The notes under the pieces were generated by a model that ran no database searches, was not told the DNA's origin, and saw only the letters and a program-made list of their open reading frames with translations. This document shows, in pieces, positions 9,055 through 17,395 of a DNA stretch of 64,000 nt. Both the position numbers and the translations under genes were made by a program. Within the stretch, counting starts at the first letter, position 1, and each line of letters opens with the position of its first letter. Source of the DNA: CALKYB01 sp964510575 (GTDB lineage: Bacteria > Bdellovibrionota_C > UBA2361 > SZUA-149 > CALKYB01); the NCBI GenBank assembly GCA_964510575.1, contig CAZECN010000006.1, positions 36,664 to 100,663 of the forward strand. The letters run 5' to 3'.

Positions 9055-10299
9055 TTGAACGAACAACAAAAATCTCTAGTTAGAAACTGCGGCTTAACTC
9101 ACTTTGTCTGCCACTTTCTTGAAATTGGCTACCCTGCCCTGACTTTATTCATCGCAGTTGATCTTGGTATGGCACCGGCTACAGTTATCGCCCTAGGCCT
9201 TCCCTTATATTTGTGCCTTGGTTTTTTTGCAGTACCCTGGGGAATTATCTCTGATCGCAAAGGAGCATTTTTTGCATTAGGGGCTGGAGGATTACTGACA
9301 TCTACCGGCGCCCTTTTGATGGCTTTCTCCTCAAGCCAATCACTTATTTTAACTTCACTTATCATCTCTGGCATTGGAATTGCAGTTTACCACCCAGCTG
9401 GCATGGCAGCGATCTCAAGAAATTTTAAAGAACAAAGAGGTCGTGCTTTAGCAACTCATGGAATTTGGGGAGGTGTTGGAATACTCATTGCTCCGATTGC
9501 TTCCGGAACGATAGCCTATCTTTTACACTGGAGAGCTTTTTTTGTTTTGGCAAGCATAGTAAGTGGTCTTACTGCTGCCTGGTCTTTCCACTTGTATAAA
9601 AAGAATGGACCTTCTCTCGCTGAGAGCAATAAGCCTAGCCAAACAATGAGTAGTTTTTTCCCTTCCTTGCTAAAGATTTTCAAGTTTAGAGACTTCGCAA
9701 TTCTTGTAGTTACGATGACTATAGGCGGTATGGTCTACCGCTCTAACACCGTAGCCATTCCTGTTCTTTTTAGAGAGAACGGTCAAGGACCGCTAGAGTT
9801 CCTGGCCAGTTTAATTGAGAACTTCGGCGTCCAGACTTCTGGAGCTAGCCCGCTAGAAGCATCAAGCTCTATGCTAATGGCTCTTGCTCTACTTGGTGGT
9901 CTGTTGGGCCAACGAATAGGTGGAGAGCTCGCTGACCGCTACAATCTAGCCAGGATGTACTTTTGCTACTTTCTATTTGGAATTCCTTGCCTGTTCTTAA
10001 TGGGGCAGCTCAGTGGTAATCCACTAATGATAGTCTCTCTGCTTTACTTCTTTGTCGGACTAGGCATGCAGCCAATTGAAAACTCGCTTGTTGCTAAGCT
10101 TAGCCCAGAAGAGCTTATCTCAAGTATCTATGGAATTAAATTCACATTTGCTTTTGGGGTAGCGGCCTTAGTCGTCTATCCTGTAAGCGGCTACATTAAA
10201 ACTGGTAACTTCTCAAGTTTATACTTGGGGTTAGCTTCGCTTTTGGTTTTACATATTTTTCTAGTTTCTAGAATGAATGTATTTAAGGAAACTAGTTAG
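9055..10299 (+). CDS. MFS transporter (fosmidomycin-resistance-like family)
   Basis: 414 residues with about 12 hydrophobic helices. The first half carries the MFS loop signature PWGIISDRKGAF and GIGIAVYHPAGMAA, the latter like the HPAG motif of Fsr-type exporters. The second half carries RIGGELADRYNLARMYF, the repeat of the loop motif. The start is inferred as TTG 9055, since no in-frame ATG exists before the first helix and the TAA at 9048-9050 closes the only nearby ATG in another frame; the Shine-Dalgarno site is weak. The gene follows the kinase by 78 bases and its last four bases overlap the convergent NAD(P)-binding gene. Substrate unknown; drug or metabolite efflux is likely. Confidence 0.88.
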   Translation: MNEQQKSLVRNCGLTHFVCHFLEIGYPALTLFIAVDLGMAPATVIALGLPLYLCLGFFAVPWGIISDRKGAFFALGAGGLLTSTGALLMAFSSSQSLILTSLIISGIGIAVYHPAGMAAISRNFKEQRGRALATHGIWGGVGILIAPIASGTIAYLLHWRAFFVLASIVSGLTAAWSFHLYKKNGPSLAESNKPSQTMSSFFPSLLKIFKFRDFAILVVTMTIGGMVYRSNTVAIPVLFRENGQGPLEFLASLIENFGVQTSGASPLEASSSMLMALALLGGLLGQRIGGELADRYNLARMYFCYFLFGIPCLFLMGQLSGNPLMIVSLLYFFVGLGMQPIENSLVAKLSPEELISSIYGIKFTFAFGVAALVVYPVSGYIKTGNFSSLYLGLASLLVLHIFLVSRMNVFKETS

Positions 10300-11687
10300 G
10301 GCGTCACTCGCCGTAAATGCTGACCAAATTTTTTCATAATCCAAGCGTGTAAAATTGCCTGAGTATATTTGTAAACATACCAAGGCAGAGCAGGCTCGAA
10401 GTCATGGACAGCTACTAATATATTTTTCTTGTCATAGGTCTCTCTAAACTCAACTCTATCCTTGTCAGAATTAGCAGCAAGCCTACCTCCAACAATATAA
10501 AAAAGTTGCCGATCATCAACGGAACGTTCATTAGAATAGTCCAGCTGGAGCAAGGAAAGACCTAGCACTGGTAATTTAAAGTTAATTACTCCGTCTTTTA
10601 CTTCGACTTTCAAAAGAGGGCTTAAAAATTTAGGCAGCCAGTCCACATACTCCTGCGCGACGTAGCCAGCACTGGCTCCGACTGGAAGTTTCAATCTTTG
10701 CACAGATCTTACAGTCCTTGCTCTACGCTCGTCATCTGGAAGCACAAACGCTCTTGGGGTATTCACTTCCTCACTTTTAGCTTTTAGAATTCTAGTTAAG
10801 CTCTCCTGATAGGTAAGGAACTTTTTGCCAGAAATTTTAAAAGCCTTTCCCTCTCGAGCTACCATTCGATGTTTTAAACTGGCAACTAAAGGCGCTGAAA
10901 GACTTCGAGGAGCTCCCGTTACTAGCTTAAGCCATAGTGAAGAGAGAAAGAGGCTAGACACTGGAACACCGAAAATATATCGCTTGAGCCCCATAACCTC
11001 AGCTGACTGCTCCATCATCTCGCGGTAAGTAAGTGAGTTTGCTCCGGCAAGATCGTAGTCAACGGTATAGCTATTCTTCTCACCCACCACTGCTACAAGA
11101 GAATCTGCAGCGTCAAGTAAATCTATTGGCTGAGACTCTGTCTCAGTCCATGAAGGGCAAATCATCAAAGGTAGTCTTTTCACCAAACGAAGTACGATAG
11201 TTGCAGAAGATCCCTCCTTGCCCATGATCATAGCTGCTCTAAATACTGTCAAAGCTGCAGTTCCAGAACCTAAAGCTGTCTCTACCTCTTTTCTACTTTT
11301 AAGATGAGTAGACAAGGTTTCTCCCTGCGGGAACATTCCCCCCAAGTAAATTATCTGCTCTATTTTTCTCTGAGCTGCAGCTCTTGAAAAGTTATCTGCA
11401 ACTAAAAGATCGAAATCTTGAAAATTTCCTTGAGACAACTCCGCTGAAGGAAGCATGGAGTGGATCAGATAGATGGCAACATCTACTCCCTCTAAAGCTT
11501 TCTCCGTTTCGAGCAAAGAAAATAGGTCACACTGTCGCCATTCTATATCAGAGTCACTAGACTCTCTAACCTTTCCTCTAGTGAGAGCTACAACCCTAAA
11601 CTTCTCGGCTAGTTTAGGAAGCAATGCAGTGCCGACAAAACCAGTGGCTCCTGCCACAGCAACGGTTAGTTTCTTATCTTTAGGCAC
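10296..11687 (-). CDS. NAD(P)-binding Rossmann protein (atypical SDR with DUF2867-like C-terminus)
   Basis: 463 residues. The N-terminal Rossmann fold has the dinucleotide motif GATGFVGTALL (14-24) and YLIHSMLPSAE, typical of atypical NAD(P)H-binding/NmrA-like proteins such as the YwnB/SDR-a group. The last 150 residues (from about YVAQEYVDWLPKFLSPLL) match the pattern of the DUF2867 domain fused to such proteins. The catalytic YxxxK of classical SDRs is not clear, so it may be a redox sensor or act on a lipid-like substrate. The start is GTG 11687, directly abutting the stop of the aldehyde dehydrogenase (TAG-GTG), which implies one operon. Confidence 0.82.
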   Translation of the reverse strand: MPKDKKLTVAVAGATGFVGTALLPKLAEKFRVVALTRGKVRESSDSDIEWRQCDLFSLLETEKALEGVDVAIYLIHSMLPSAELSQGNFQDFDLLVADNFSRAAAQRKIEQIIYLGGMFPQGETLSTHLKSRKEVETALGSGTAALTVFRAAMIMGKEGSSATIVLRLVKRLPLMICPSWTETESQPIDLLDAADSLVAVVGEKNSYTVDYDLAGANSLTYREMMEQSAEVMGLKRYIFGVPVSSLFLSSLWLKLVTGAPRSLSAPLVASLKHRMVAREGKAFKISGKKFLTYQESLTRILKAKSEEVNTPRAFVLPDDERRARTVRSVQRLKLPVGASAGYVAQEYVDWLPKFLSPLLKVEVKDGVINFKLPVLGLSLLQLDYSNERSVDDRQLFYIVGGRLAANSDKDRVEFRETYDKKNILVAVHDFEPALPWYVYKYTQAILHAWIMKKFGQHLRRVTP

Positions 11688-13052
11688 CTAGACTTCCATT
11701 ACCAATTGAGTATTCAGAAACTCCTTAATCCCCTCTTCACCAAGCTCTTTTCCATAACCAGAATTCTTCACGCCACCAAAAGGTAAAGATGGATCACTAG
11801 TTACAGAACTGTTCACGACAACAACCCCGGCCTGAATATCACCAGCCACTCGACTAGCTTTCTTCGGGTCTTCACTCCATACGGAGGCAGCAAGACCAAA
11901 CTCTGTATTATTTGCCTTTAAAACCGATTCATTCTCTTTTTCGAAGGTATCAACCCAAGCTACTGGACCAAAAAGTTCCTCTCTAGCCGCTGGGTTATTA
12001 ACTCCTCCACCGATGAGTAATAAAGGATTGGTATAAAATCCTTCTTTAGGTGCAGGGCAGTTCGGAGTGCAAACACTAGCACCTGCCTCGGTACTACGTT
12101 TAACTTGAGCAGCAAGTTGTTGCTTCAGATCTTCACGAGCCATCGGGCCTAAATCACTATTTTCATCTGTAGGTTTACCGATTTTTTTTGTTTCAGCCTG
12201 ACGCAAGTAAGACTCGACAAACTGATCTCTAATTGAACTTTCAATAATAAGTCTTTTGGGAGCACAACAAATCTGACCTGTGTTGGAAAGCCTAGCGTTT
12301 GCTGCTGTCTTTGCAGCCTTATCAACATTTGCGTCTGCAAAAACAATAAAAGGATCACTGCCTCCAAGTTCCAGCACAGACTTCTTAATATTCTGTCCCG
12401 CTAAACTCGCTACAGCTCGACCAGCTTTTACACTCCCAGTAAGGTTCAAGCCCACAATTCTAGAATCTCGAATAGCCACCTCACATTGCTGGTGAGAAAG
12501 AAACATTGAGCTGAACGGCTTAAGCTCACCAAAACTTTCGTCAAAAAGTTCTTCTATCGCCAACGCACACCTCGGCGTATTTGGCGAGTGCTTAAGGAGA
12601 ACGGTATTTCCAGCAACAAGATTCGGCACTGCAAATCTAAAAACCTGATAGAAAGGAAAATTCCAAGGCATAATCGCAAGCACTGTTCCTTGTGGACGAA
12701 AATACTTTGTAGCGGAACTAAAGATTTCGGATTTCTGAACGACAGGTCTGAGAATATTTTCAGCTTCTCTAGCATAGTAATCACAAACCAAAGCACACTT
12801 TTCAATTTCTGCTCGAGCAAAGCGAACTGGCTTCCCCATTTCAAGACCAATAAGAGCGGCAAAACGCTCAACATCCTCTAGGATTAATTTTCTGAGTTTG
12901 GTTAAGCAAGCTGCTCTCGAGGACAGACCTATCTCTCTCCAAGTAAGATAGGAAGTATCAAGTTGAGACAACTGCTTTTCCACTTCCTTATCAGAGACAA
13001 AGGGATACTCTTCAATTAGCTCCCCTGTTGCTGGGTTTTGAGTTCTGAACAT
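11688..13052 (-). CDS. NAD(P)-dependent aldehyde dehydrogenase (succinate-semialdehyde type)
   Basis: About 454 residues, typical of the ALDH superfamily. Visible are IMPWNFPFYQVFR (cofactor region), the catalytic glutamate loop VLELGGSDPFIVF, the catalytic cysteine in TGQICCAPKR and the C-terminal LPFGGVKNSGYGKELG. It oxidises an aldehyde to the acid; the short N-terminus and overall pattern resemble succinate-semialdehyde dehydrogenases, but the substrate is not fixed by sequence. ATG 13052 is preferred over TTG 13064 because GGGG stands six bases before it and the start then follows the exonuclease stop by one base. The next gene abuts its stop. Confidence 0.93.
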   Translation of the reverse strand: MFRTQNPATGELIEEYPFVSDKEVEKQLSQLDTSYLTWREIGLSSRAACLTKLRKLILEDVERFAALIGLEMGKPVRFARAEIEKCALVCDYYAREAENILRPVVQKSEIFSSATKYFRPQGTVLAIMPWNFPFYQVFRFAVPNLVAGNTVLLKHSPNTPRCALAIEELFDESFGELKPFSSMFLSHQQCEVAIRDSRIVGLNLTGSVKAGRAVASLAGQNIKKSVLELGGSDPFIVFADANVDKAAKTAANARLSNTGQICCAPKRLIIESSIRDQFVESYLRQAETKKIGKPTDENSDLGPMAREDLKQQLAAQVKRSTEAGASVCTPNCPAPKEGFYTNPLLLIGGGVNNPAAREELFGPVAWVDTFEKENESVLKANNTEFGLAASVWSEDPKKASRVAGDIQAGVVVVNSSVTSDPSLPFGGVKNSGYGKELGEEGIKEFLNTQLVMEV

Positions 13053-13053
13053 A

Positions 13054-13944
13054 CTATTCCCCAAAGCTGGAATAGTTAGAAGACGCCTTTAATTGCTCAG
13101 AAGTAATACGACTCTGCCCGCTATGAATCAGCTTACTAAACCACTCTTCCTCTTCCTCAAGAGAGCCTTGCTCAACGATTCGCCACCAGTGTTTGCTCTG
13201 ATCTCCAGACTGAGGTTTCCAACGGTACCCTCTTTCCTTAATCAAACTACTCTTCTCAAAATCAGTATTAAATAATCGAAGACGAGCTCTCTTTTTCCTA
13301 GCTTCTTTCAAGATGTCTAAAAGATAGGGTTCATTTTCCCCTTCAGAAATAAGTTTCAATGTTGCATCCACATCACCCAAAGCTCGATGAGCTTTGTAAA
13401 AATAACCATGATAGGCGCATAACATTTCCAGACTTGTTTTAGTAAAGCCATAGTCCAACCACGGTACTTGCGAATTAGAGCAGCCCCAAACCTTGTCTCT
13501 AGAAACCTTTACCCGACGATCAACAAAGCCTCTGTCAAACCAGGCATTGTGAGCTATCACTAAATCACTGGCCTCGATAATGCTTTCCACGGCATCCCAA
13601 TCTATCTTCTGCCCCTTCACATCGCTATCACCAATACCAGTAAGTTTTTTTGTAATCGAAGAAAGTGCTTCTTCCGGATCTTCTAGGCCAGAGTAACTAT
13701 CTAAAACTGTACAAACCTGACCCGAATCTTTATTAAACTCAAAGACACGAAGCGCGATTTCAATTATCTTATGCTTCTTCGAATCCAGTCCTGTGGTCTC
13801 AACATCAACTACACAGCCATATCTCAGAGAGTCATCAGAAGCAGTGGCTATTTCACATCCTTCCCCAAAACCATCAAACTCTTGAAGGATCACCTGCCCT
13901 GACTCAAGGGTTTTCCAGGGAGAAACTTTATTACTATCGCTCAT
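13054..13944 (-). CDS. DEDDh-family 3'-5' exonuclease (DNA polymerase III epsilon-like)
   Basis: About 296 residues. The RNase H-fold exonuclease core spans about 42-205. ExoI is VVDVETTGLD, giving the first Asp and Glu; ExoII is IAHNAWFDRGFVDRR; ExoIII is HRALGDVDAT, giving the His and last Asp. All five DEDDh residues are therefore present. A C-terminal tail of about 90 residues contains a Trp-rich block (GYRWKPQSGDQSKHWWRIV). Its role is probably DNA or RNA end trimming or proofreading. ATG 13944 has AAGGAG five bases upstream and is better than the GTG at 13950. It heads the operon with the aldehyde dehydrogenase. Confidence 0.9.
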   Translation of the reverse strand: MSDSNKVSPWKTLESGQVILQEFDGFGEGCEIATASDDSLRYGCVVDVETTGLDSKKHKIIEIALRVFEFNKDSGQVCTVLDSYSGLEDPEEALSSITKKLTGIGDSDVKGQKIDWDAVESIIEASDLVIAHNAWFDRGFVDRRVKVSRDKVWGCSNSQVPWLDYGFTKTSLEMLCAYHGYFYKAHRALGDVDATLKLISEGENEPYLLDILKEARKKRARLRLFNTDFEKSSLIKERGYRWKPQSGDQSKHWWRIVEQGSLEEEEEWFSKLIHSGQSRITSEQLKASSNYSSFGE

Positions 13945-14084
13945 TTTCACTCCTTAGAATGGCTGTTCTAAAATGTATTGTTAAAAAATTGATTAAGCCA
14001 AACTCAACATGTAAAATAAAAAAAGGTTTAAGGCGCCTTGGTCAAGCACCTTTATAGTTAGTTCATATAGTATCAGAGGTTCAA

Positions 14085-14756
14085 GTGGCAAACAGGTTTG
14101 ATCACAGCCCCCGCGCAGAGGCTGCTATTTCGCGCACAAGCTTTTATCTACATCTCTTCAATGCTGCTGTTTTTCTCAGCACTTTGCTATTCTTTCAATC
14201 TATAGCCAAAGCTGAGATTCAGCGATCTATCCTTTCTAAAGCTGAAGTAAAGAGAATTGTTTCCGAAAAATGTCCTAGCTTTTCAAAGAATAACTGCTCC
14301 CTCGAGTGCGTGGATGCCTCATTAGCTGAGTTAATGAATCCCTCGAAAAGATTAATAGATGCAGATCAATACATGGAAACACTCGAGCTCTGCGAAAGTG
14401 AAAACACAAACACTTTAGTTGAGAACAAAAACCCCAAACCTACAACCCAAACAGAAGGCCGGCCTCAACTTGAGAACGAAGTACAATCGGCACTTAGAAA
14501 ATTCTCTTCCCCTATTGTAAAAAACGTTAACTTCGAACTGCCGCAAGTTGACTGTTTCCAGACGATAAGAAATTACGACCGCGCGATCCAGGCAGCAAAA
14601 CGGCGTATGGACTTCGTCAGAGACCAGTCCATTGATTCTGGTTTACCAAGCCCCGAGTCTATGAACTGGCGAATCACTAAGCTTAAATCGAAGCTGAGTA
14701 AATTTTTAAATTCCTGTCGTCAAAATACTCGCGCCCGAAGGTATGGCTTCGAATAG
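14085..14756 (+). CDS. Unknown exported or membrane-anchored protein
   Basis: 223 residues starting at GTG 14085, with GAGG five to six bases upstream. One hydrophobic segment near residues 21-43 looks like a signal peptide ending close to SIAKAEIQ. The mature part is polar, with Cys residues in KCPSFSKNNCSLECVD, a low-complexity middle (about 105-130) and a basic C-terminus. No known domain is recognised. It is transcribed divergently from the exonuclease operon; the 140-base spacer includes a 10-base palindrome aaggcgcctt at 14030-14039. It is followed by the repeat-rich spacer. Confidence 0.6.
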   Translation: MANRFDHSPRAEAAISRTSFYLHLFNAAVFLSTLLFFQSIAKAEIQRSILSKAEVKRIVSEKCPSFSKNNCSLECVDASLAELMNPSKRLIDADQYMETLELCESENTNTLVENKNPKPTTQTEGRPQLENEVQSALRKFSSPIVKNVNFELPQVDCFQTIRNYDRAIQAAKRRMDFVRDQSIDSGLPSPESMNWRITKLKSKLSKFLNSCRQNTRARRYGFE

Positions 14757-15182
14757 AGAGTTCTGAGAAACCTCGCTAACATCGCAATCACTTCGACAAA
14801 GTCCATTCTATTTTGTATTAATTCTAAGGATAGTCGTTTGGTTTAACTGAGATACCTAAAAGCTCGAACTAGAATTGATACTGCGCCTCATTTAAATTCC
14901 GTGTTTTCTAGATCTAGCTTTGGCGCAGTATAGGGCCGAGCGCAGGCCAGGCCAAAAAACTATATACTCAACCTCTCAGTATGCTTTTCAAGACCTTTAG
15001 TCTTGCCTAATTAATTATTAATCCGGAAAATCGAGGTATTTGTAGACTTTAGAGGCAAAACGCTGGTCGCGTTTTACTAATACTAGGCGCAGTATTTGTC
15101 TAATGGCCATGCTTACGCATGGCAGATATACTCAACCCTTCTATGCGTCTAAAAGCCGGAATTTAATCAGGTTGAGTATATA
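14757..15182 (+). repeat. Gene-free spacer with two interleaved repeat families and hairpins
   Basis: No credible gene lies in these 426 bases. Repeat A is the 10-mer atactgcgcc at 14878-14887, its exact inverted copy ggcgcagtat at 14922-14931 and a direct copy of that at 15086-15095. Repeat B is atatactcaacc at 14962-14973, directly repeated at 15126-15137, with the inverted copy ggttgagtatat at 15170-15181. Both inverted pairs are 32-34 bases apart. Hairpins lie at 15057-15075 (aaaacgc/gcgtttt) and 15106-15123 (gccatgc/gcatggc). The last arm touches the TTG start of the next gene. It could be a small mobile-element relic, a protein-binding array or a structured leader. Confidence 0.6.
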
Positions 15183-15734
15183 TTGACTGGTCCAACCCAC
15201 ATTGTTGTAGGGCTTAGCTCCACTTTGGCAGTAGTCAAGTTAGGTGGAATCCTTCCTGATGCCCTAAGTATCTTAGCCGTAATATTTGGCTCCCTTGCAC
15301 CAGATATAGATTCTCCCAGATCCTCGATAGCCAAACCTGGCTATTTTTTTAATAGGTTTTTTCCTAGAATTGTAACCGATCTAATGAACGTCGGTGGGCA
15401 ATTTATTTCCGTAATAATTAGACATTGGCTGGGACATCGAGGAGCGCTTCACTGGCCAGCAACAGCAGCTATCATTTTCCTAATTGCCGAATGGAGTGAA
15501 ATACCAGCATTGCTATGGTTTAGTTTAGGATACGCCAGTCACATACTCGCTGATTTCTGCACAAAGGGTGGAATTGCAATTTTTGCTCCCCTCTATCGTA
15601 AAACAATCCGCTGGTCGCCTATAAAAACCGGCTCAATCTTTGAGTTTTTCATTTGTATAGTTTTGCTTATATTCCTCATCGTGGCAGGAATTCAATATCT
15701 GCCGATTGATCTTAATAACTTGGAACTTAGCTGA
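15183..15734 (+). CDS. YdjM-family membrane-bound metal-dependent hydrolase
   Basis: 183 residues. The family's conserved motifs are present: GPTHIVVG at the N-terminus, LAPDIDSPRS near 43-52, GHRGALHWP near 83-91 and YASHILADFCTKGGIAIFAP near 118-137. These His and Asp residues form the presumed metal site. Four hydrophobic segments fit an inner-membrane protein. In E. coli the homologue ydjM is LexA-regulated and of unknown substrate. The start is TTG 15183; I see no Shine-Dalgarno site, and the region just upstream is the arm of an inverted repeat. The stop shares one base with the next start. Confidence 0.85.
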   Translation: MTGPTHIVVGLSSTLAVVKLGGILPDALSILAVIFGSLAPDIDSPRSSIAKPGYFFNRFFPRIVTDLMNVGGQFISVIIRHWLGHRGALHWPATAAIIFLIAEWSEIPALLWFSLGYASHILADFCTKGGIAIFAPLYRKTIRWSPIKTGSIFEFFICIVLLIFLIVAGIQYLPIDLNNLELS

Positions 15735-16078
15735 TGGCCCATTATCTAATAAAACTTTTCCTTTCAGCTGGAATTATCGTTCTGGCTTCAGAAATTTCTA
15801 AACGTTCTACCCTAGCGGGAGGAGTGCTTGTTTCCCTTCCTATCACATCGATCTTAGCAATGATTTGGCTTTACAGAGACACTGGAGAGGCAGTGAAAGC
15901 AGCCGAGTTGGCTACCAGCGTACTGTGGCTGGTGTTACCCAGTCTGATACTTTTTGCTGTTTTTCCTTGGATGATTGGCCGAGGTTTCGGTTTTTACCAA
16001 TCTTTGGTCACCGGCTGCCTTGCAACAGCCGGTGGTTACTGGGTAACAATTGAGTTGGTTCAAAGACTGCTCAAATAA
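15734..16078 (+). CDS. Small integral membrane protein, DUF3147-like
   Basis: 114 residues with four predicted helices (about 4-19, 27-46, 59-79 and 90-107). The pattern SKRSTLAGGVLVSLPITSIL and VLPSLILFAVFP fits the DUF3147 family, whose function is unknown. The start codon overlaps the preceding stop as TGATG, so it is coupled to the YdjM-like gene. It ends 24 bases from the convergent cold-shock gene. Confidence 0.8.
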   Translation: MAHYLIKLFLSAGIIVLASEISKRSTLAGGVLVSLPITSILAMIWLYRDTGEAVKAAELATSVLWLVLPSLILFAVFPWMIGRGFGFYQSLVTGCLATAGGYWVTIELVQRLLK

Positions 16079-16087
16079 GGCAGTCTT
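16063..16087. terminator. Hairpin between convergent genes, possible terminator
   Basis: Arms aagactgc (16063-16070) and gcagtctt (16080-16087) pair perfectly over eight bases around a nine-base loop that contains the stop codon of the DUF3147-like gene. It lies between two convergent 3' ends. Neither strand has a good T-run, so intrinsic termination is uncertain. Confidence 0.35.
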
Positions 16088-16102
16088 CGAACCTGAGGGA
16101 AG

Positions 16103-16297
16103 CTACTCTACAACCCTTACGCCAACAGCGCATGGTCCTTTTCTTCCTTCTCCAACTTCAAACTCAACAGTCTGACCTTCTTGAAGATTTTCACCAGAAA
16201 GTTCTGTATGGTGAACGAAGATATCGTCTCCAGTCTCCTGCTCGATAAAACCAAATCCTTTTTGAGTGTCAAACCACTTAACTTTGCCTTTTGCCAT
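16103..16297 (-). CDS. Cold-shock domain protein (CspA family)
   Basis: 64 residues from ATG 16297, the normal size for single cold-shock-domain proteins. The nucleic-acid-binding motifs are KGFGFIEQ (RNP1) and DIFVHHTEL (RNP2), with the usual MAKGKVKWFD N-terminus and a GPCAVGVRVVE end. It binds single-stranded RNA or DNA and melts structure, helping translation in the cold or acting constitutively. A GTG at 16306 is possible but lengthens the conserved N-terminus. The upstream 5' region holds a strong ccccc/ggggg stem. Confidence 0.96.
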   Translation of the reverse strand: MAKGKVKWFDTQKGFGFIEQETGDDIFVHHTELSGENLQEGQTVEFEVGEGRKGPCAVGVRVVE

Positions 16298-16779
16298 CTT
16301 AATCACACATGTTTTGAAGTTCAGTTAGGTGAAGATTTAATCTCATATGCTATCTCCCCCTAAAAAAACTGGTATTAATAATTTTACTGATATGGTGGGG
16401 GATTTAGATGGTTTTTTCAAAGCCAAATAAGACCGTCACCAAGATTTTCCACAAGCTACCTAGCCTACAAAAAAAAGGCAAATTCTAATCAAACTAGTGC
16501 CTTAATCTTAACTGGAGTAGACTACTACCCTCTGCTACCTTGCTAGCTGGATTGACCCGAAAAATCTAAGCCATTGATACCCCTGAAAGATGTCTAGACT
16601 ACTAAAAACACTGCTTGTTCTATCTGTTTTTTCTCGCCTGAACTCACCATCTAGGGCTAGATATTCTAAAGCTCAATTTTTGGAAATTTTAGTAAAAGAC
16701 GCCATTGGACTTCTGCACGGTCGAGGGCCTTATCGGCTCCATATTCGTTTTTTAAGAAGCTATTTCTGGAGATTCCCAA
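16298..16779 (-). promoter_or_regulatory. Spacer containing the cold-shock gene leader, with a long-range stem
   Basis: This 482-base stretch separates the cold-shock gene from the DUF3820 gene. Near the cold-shock gene, a ccccc tract (16356-16360) faces ggggg (16397-16401), flanked by further at/at pairing, so a leader RNA read from the minus strand could fold into a 50-base hairpin with an A/T-rich top. Cold-shock genes commonly have long structured leaders; the link here is inference. A 65-codon open frame at 16590-16787 on the plus strand has no convincing start or family and is not called. Confidence 0.4.
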
Positions 16780-17019
16780 TTGTTTGATCCGGAAGAGGGC
16801 AAAGAACTCCTACTCAAAATAGCTAATTGGAAGATGCCTTTTGGTAGGTTTGCTGGAATGAACCTGATTGACCTACCAGACGAATATTTATTTTGGTTTC
16901 AGAAAGAAGGCTTTCCAGAGGGCGAACTTGGAGAATTAATGAAACTCACTCTCGAACTTAAAATTGAAGGGTCAGACCTTCTTATAAAACCTTTAAAAAA
17001 CACCAATGAAAAAAATTAA
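16780..17019 (+). CDS. DUF3820 family small protein
   Basis: 79 residues. The pattern MPFGRFAGMNLIDLPDEYLF then KEGFPEGELGELM is characteristic of DUF3820, small soluble proteins sometimes annotated as putative quorum-sensing-regulated virulence factors. Function is not established. The start is TTG 16780 with GGAG eight bases upstream. The next gene starts within its last 14 bases. Confidence 0.8.
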   Translation: MFDPEEGKELLLKIANWKMPFGRFAGMNLIDLPDEYLFWFQKEGFPEGELGELMKLTLELKIEGSDLLIKPLKNTNEKN

Positions 17020-17392
17020 AAAAGAAATCCTGGCTCGAGCCTTTCCTGCCTTGCTTGTGGTCTTCCCAGCCCTAGGGGAATTGCTAGGATCCCAGGAAAT
17101 CTTAACCGCTAGAAGCTGGCTGGGTGTTGAGAGTGACACCTCCTTAATACTCGTACTTGGGCAGATTCTTGGTGGTAGTATGTTGTTTTTTAGAAAAATG
17201 GCTGCTGTAGGAGCTTTGTTCTGCGCCATCACTTTGAGTGGAGCCTTTCCAGTTCACTTTTTCGATCTAGGCTTTGAAGGAGAAATGGGTTTTCTCTTTG
17301 GCTTATCTTTAGTTGGTTTTTTAATTTCCTCTTGGATTGCCTTCAGCTTCAGAAAAGAACTTCCGATTGTAGGAAGATTTTTTAGTAGATAA
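17006..17392 (+). CDS. Small DoxX-like integral membrane protein
   Basis: 128 residues with four hydrophobic segments (about 12-27, 46-56, 66-78 and 93-113), basic ends and a general DoxX/DoxD-like architecture. The family call is weak because the usual motifs are not clear. ATG 17006 overlaps the DUF3820 gene by 14 bases and its stop is three bases from the lipid-kinase start, so the three genes probably form one operon. Confidence 0.7.
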   Translation: MKKIKKEILARAFPALLVVFPALGELLGSQEILTARSWLGVESDTSLILVLGQILGGSMLFFRKMAAVGALFCAITLSGAFPVHFFDLGFEGEMGFLFGLSLVGFLISSWIAFSFRKELPIVGRFFSR

Positions 17393-17395
17393 AGT

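Noticed and set aside
14757..15182. Integron attC or CRISPR-like array
   Set aside because: Repeats are not regularly spaced and lack the attC core sites; no cas genes or integrase nearby.
16590..16787. 65-codon open frame starting at ATG on plus
   Set aside because: No Shine-Dalgarno site, no family, overlaps the TTG start of the DUF3820 gene; probably chance.
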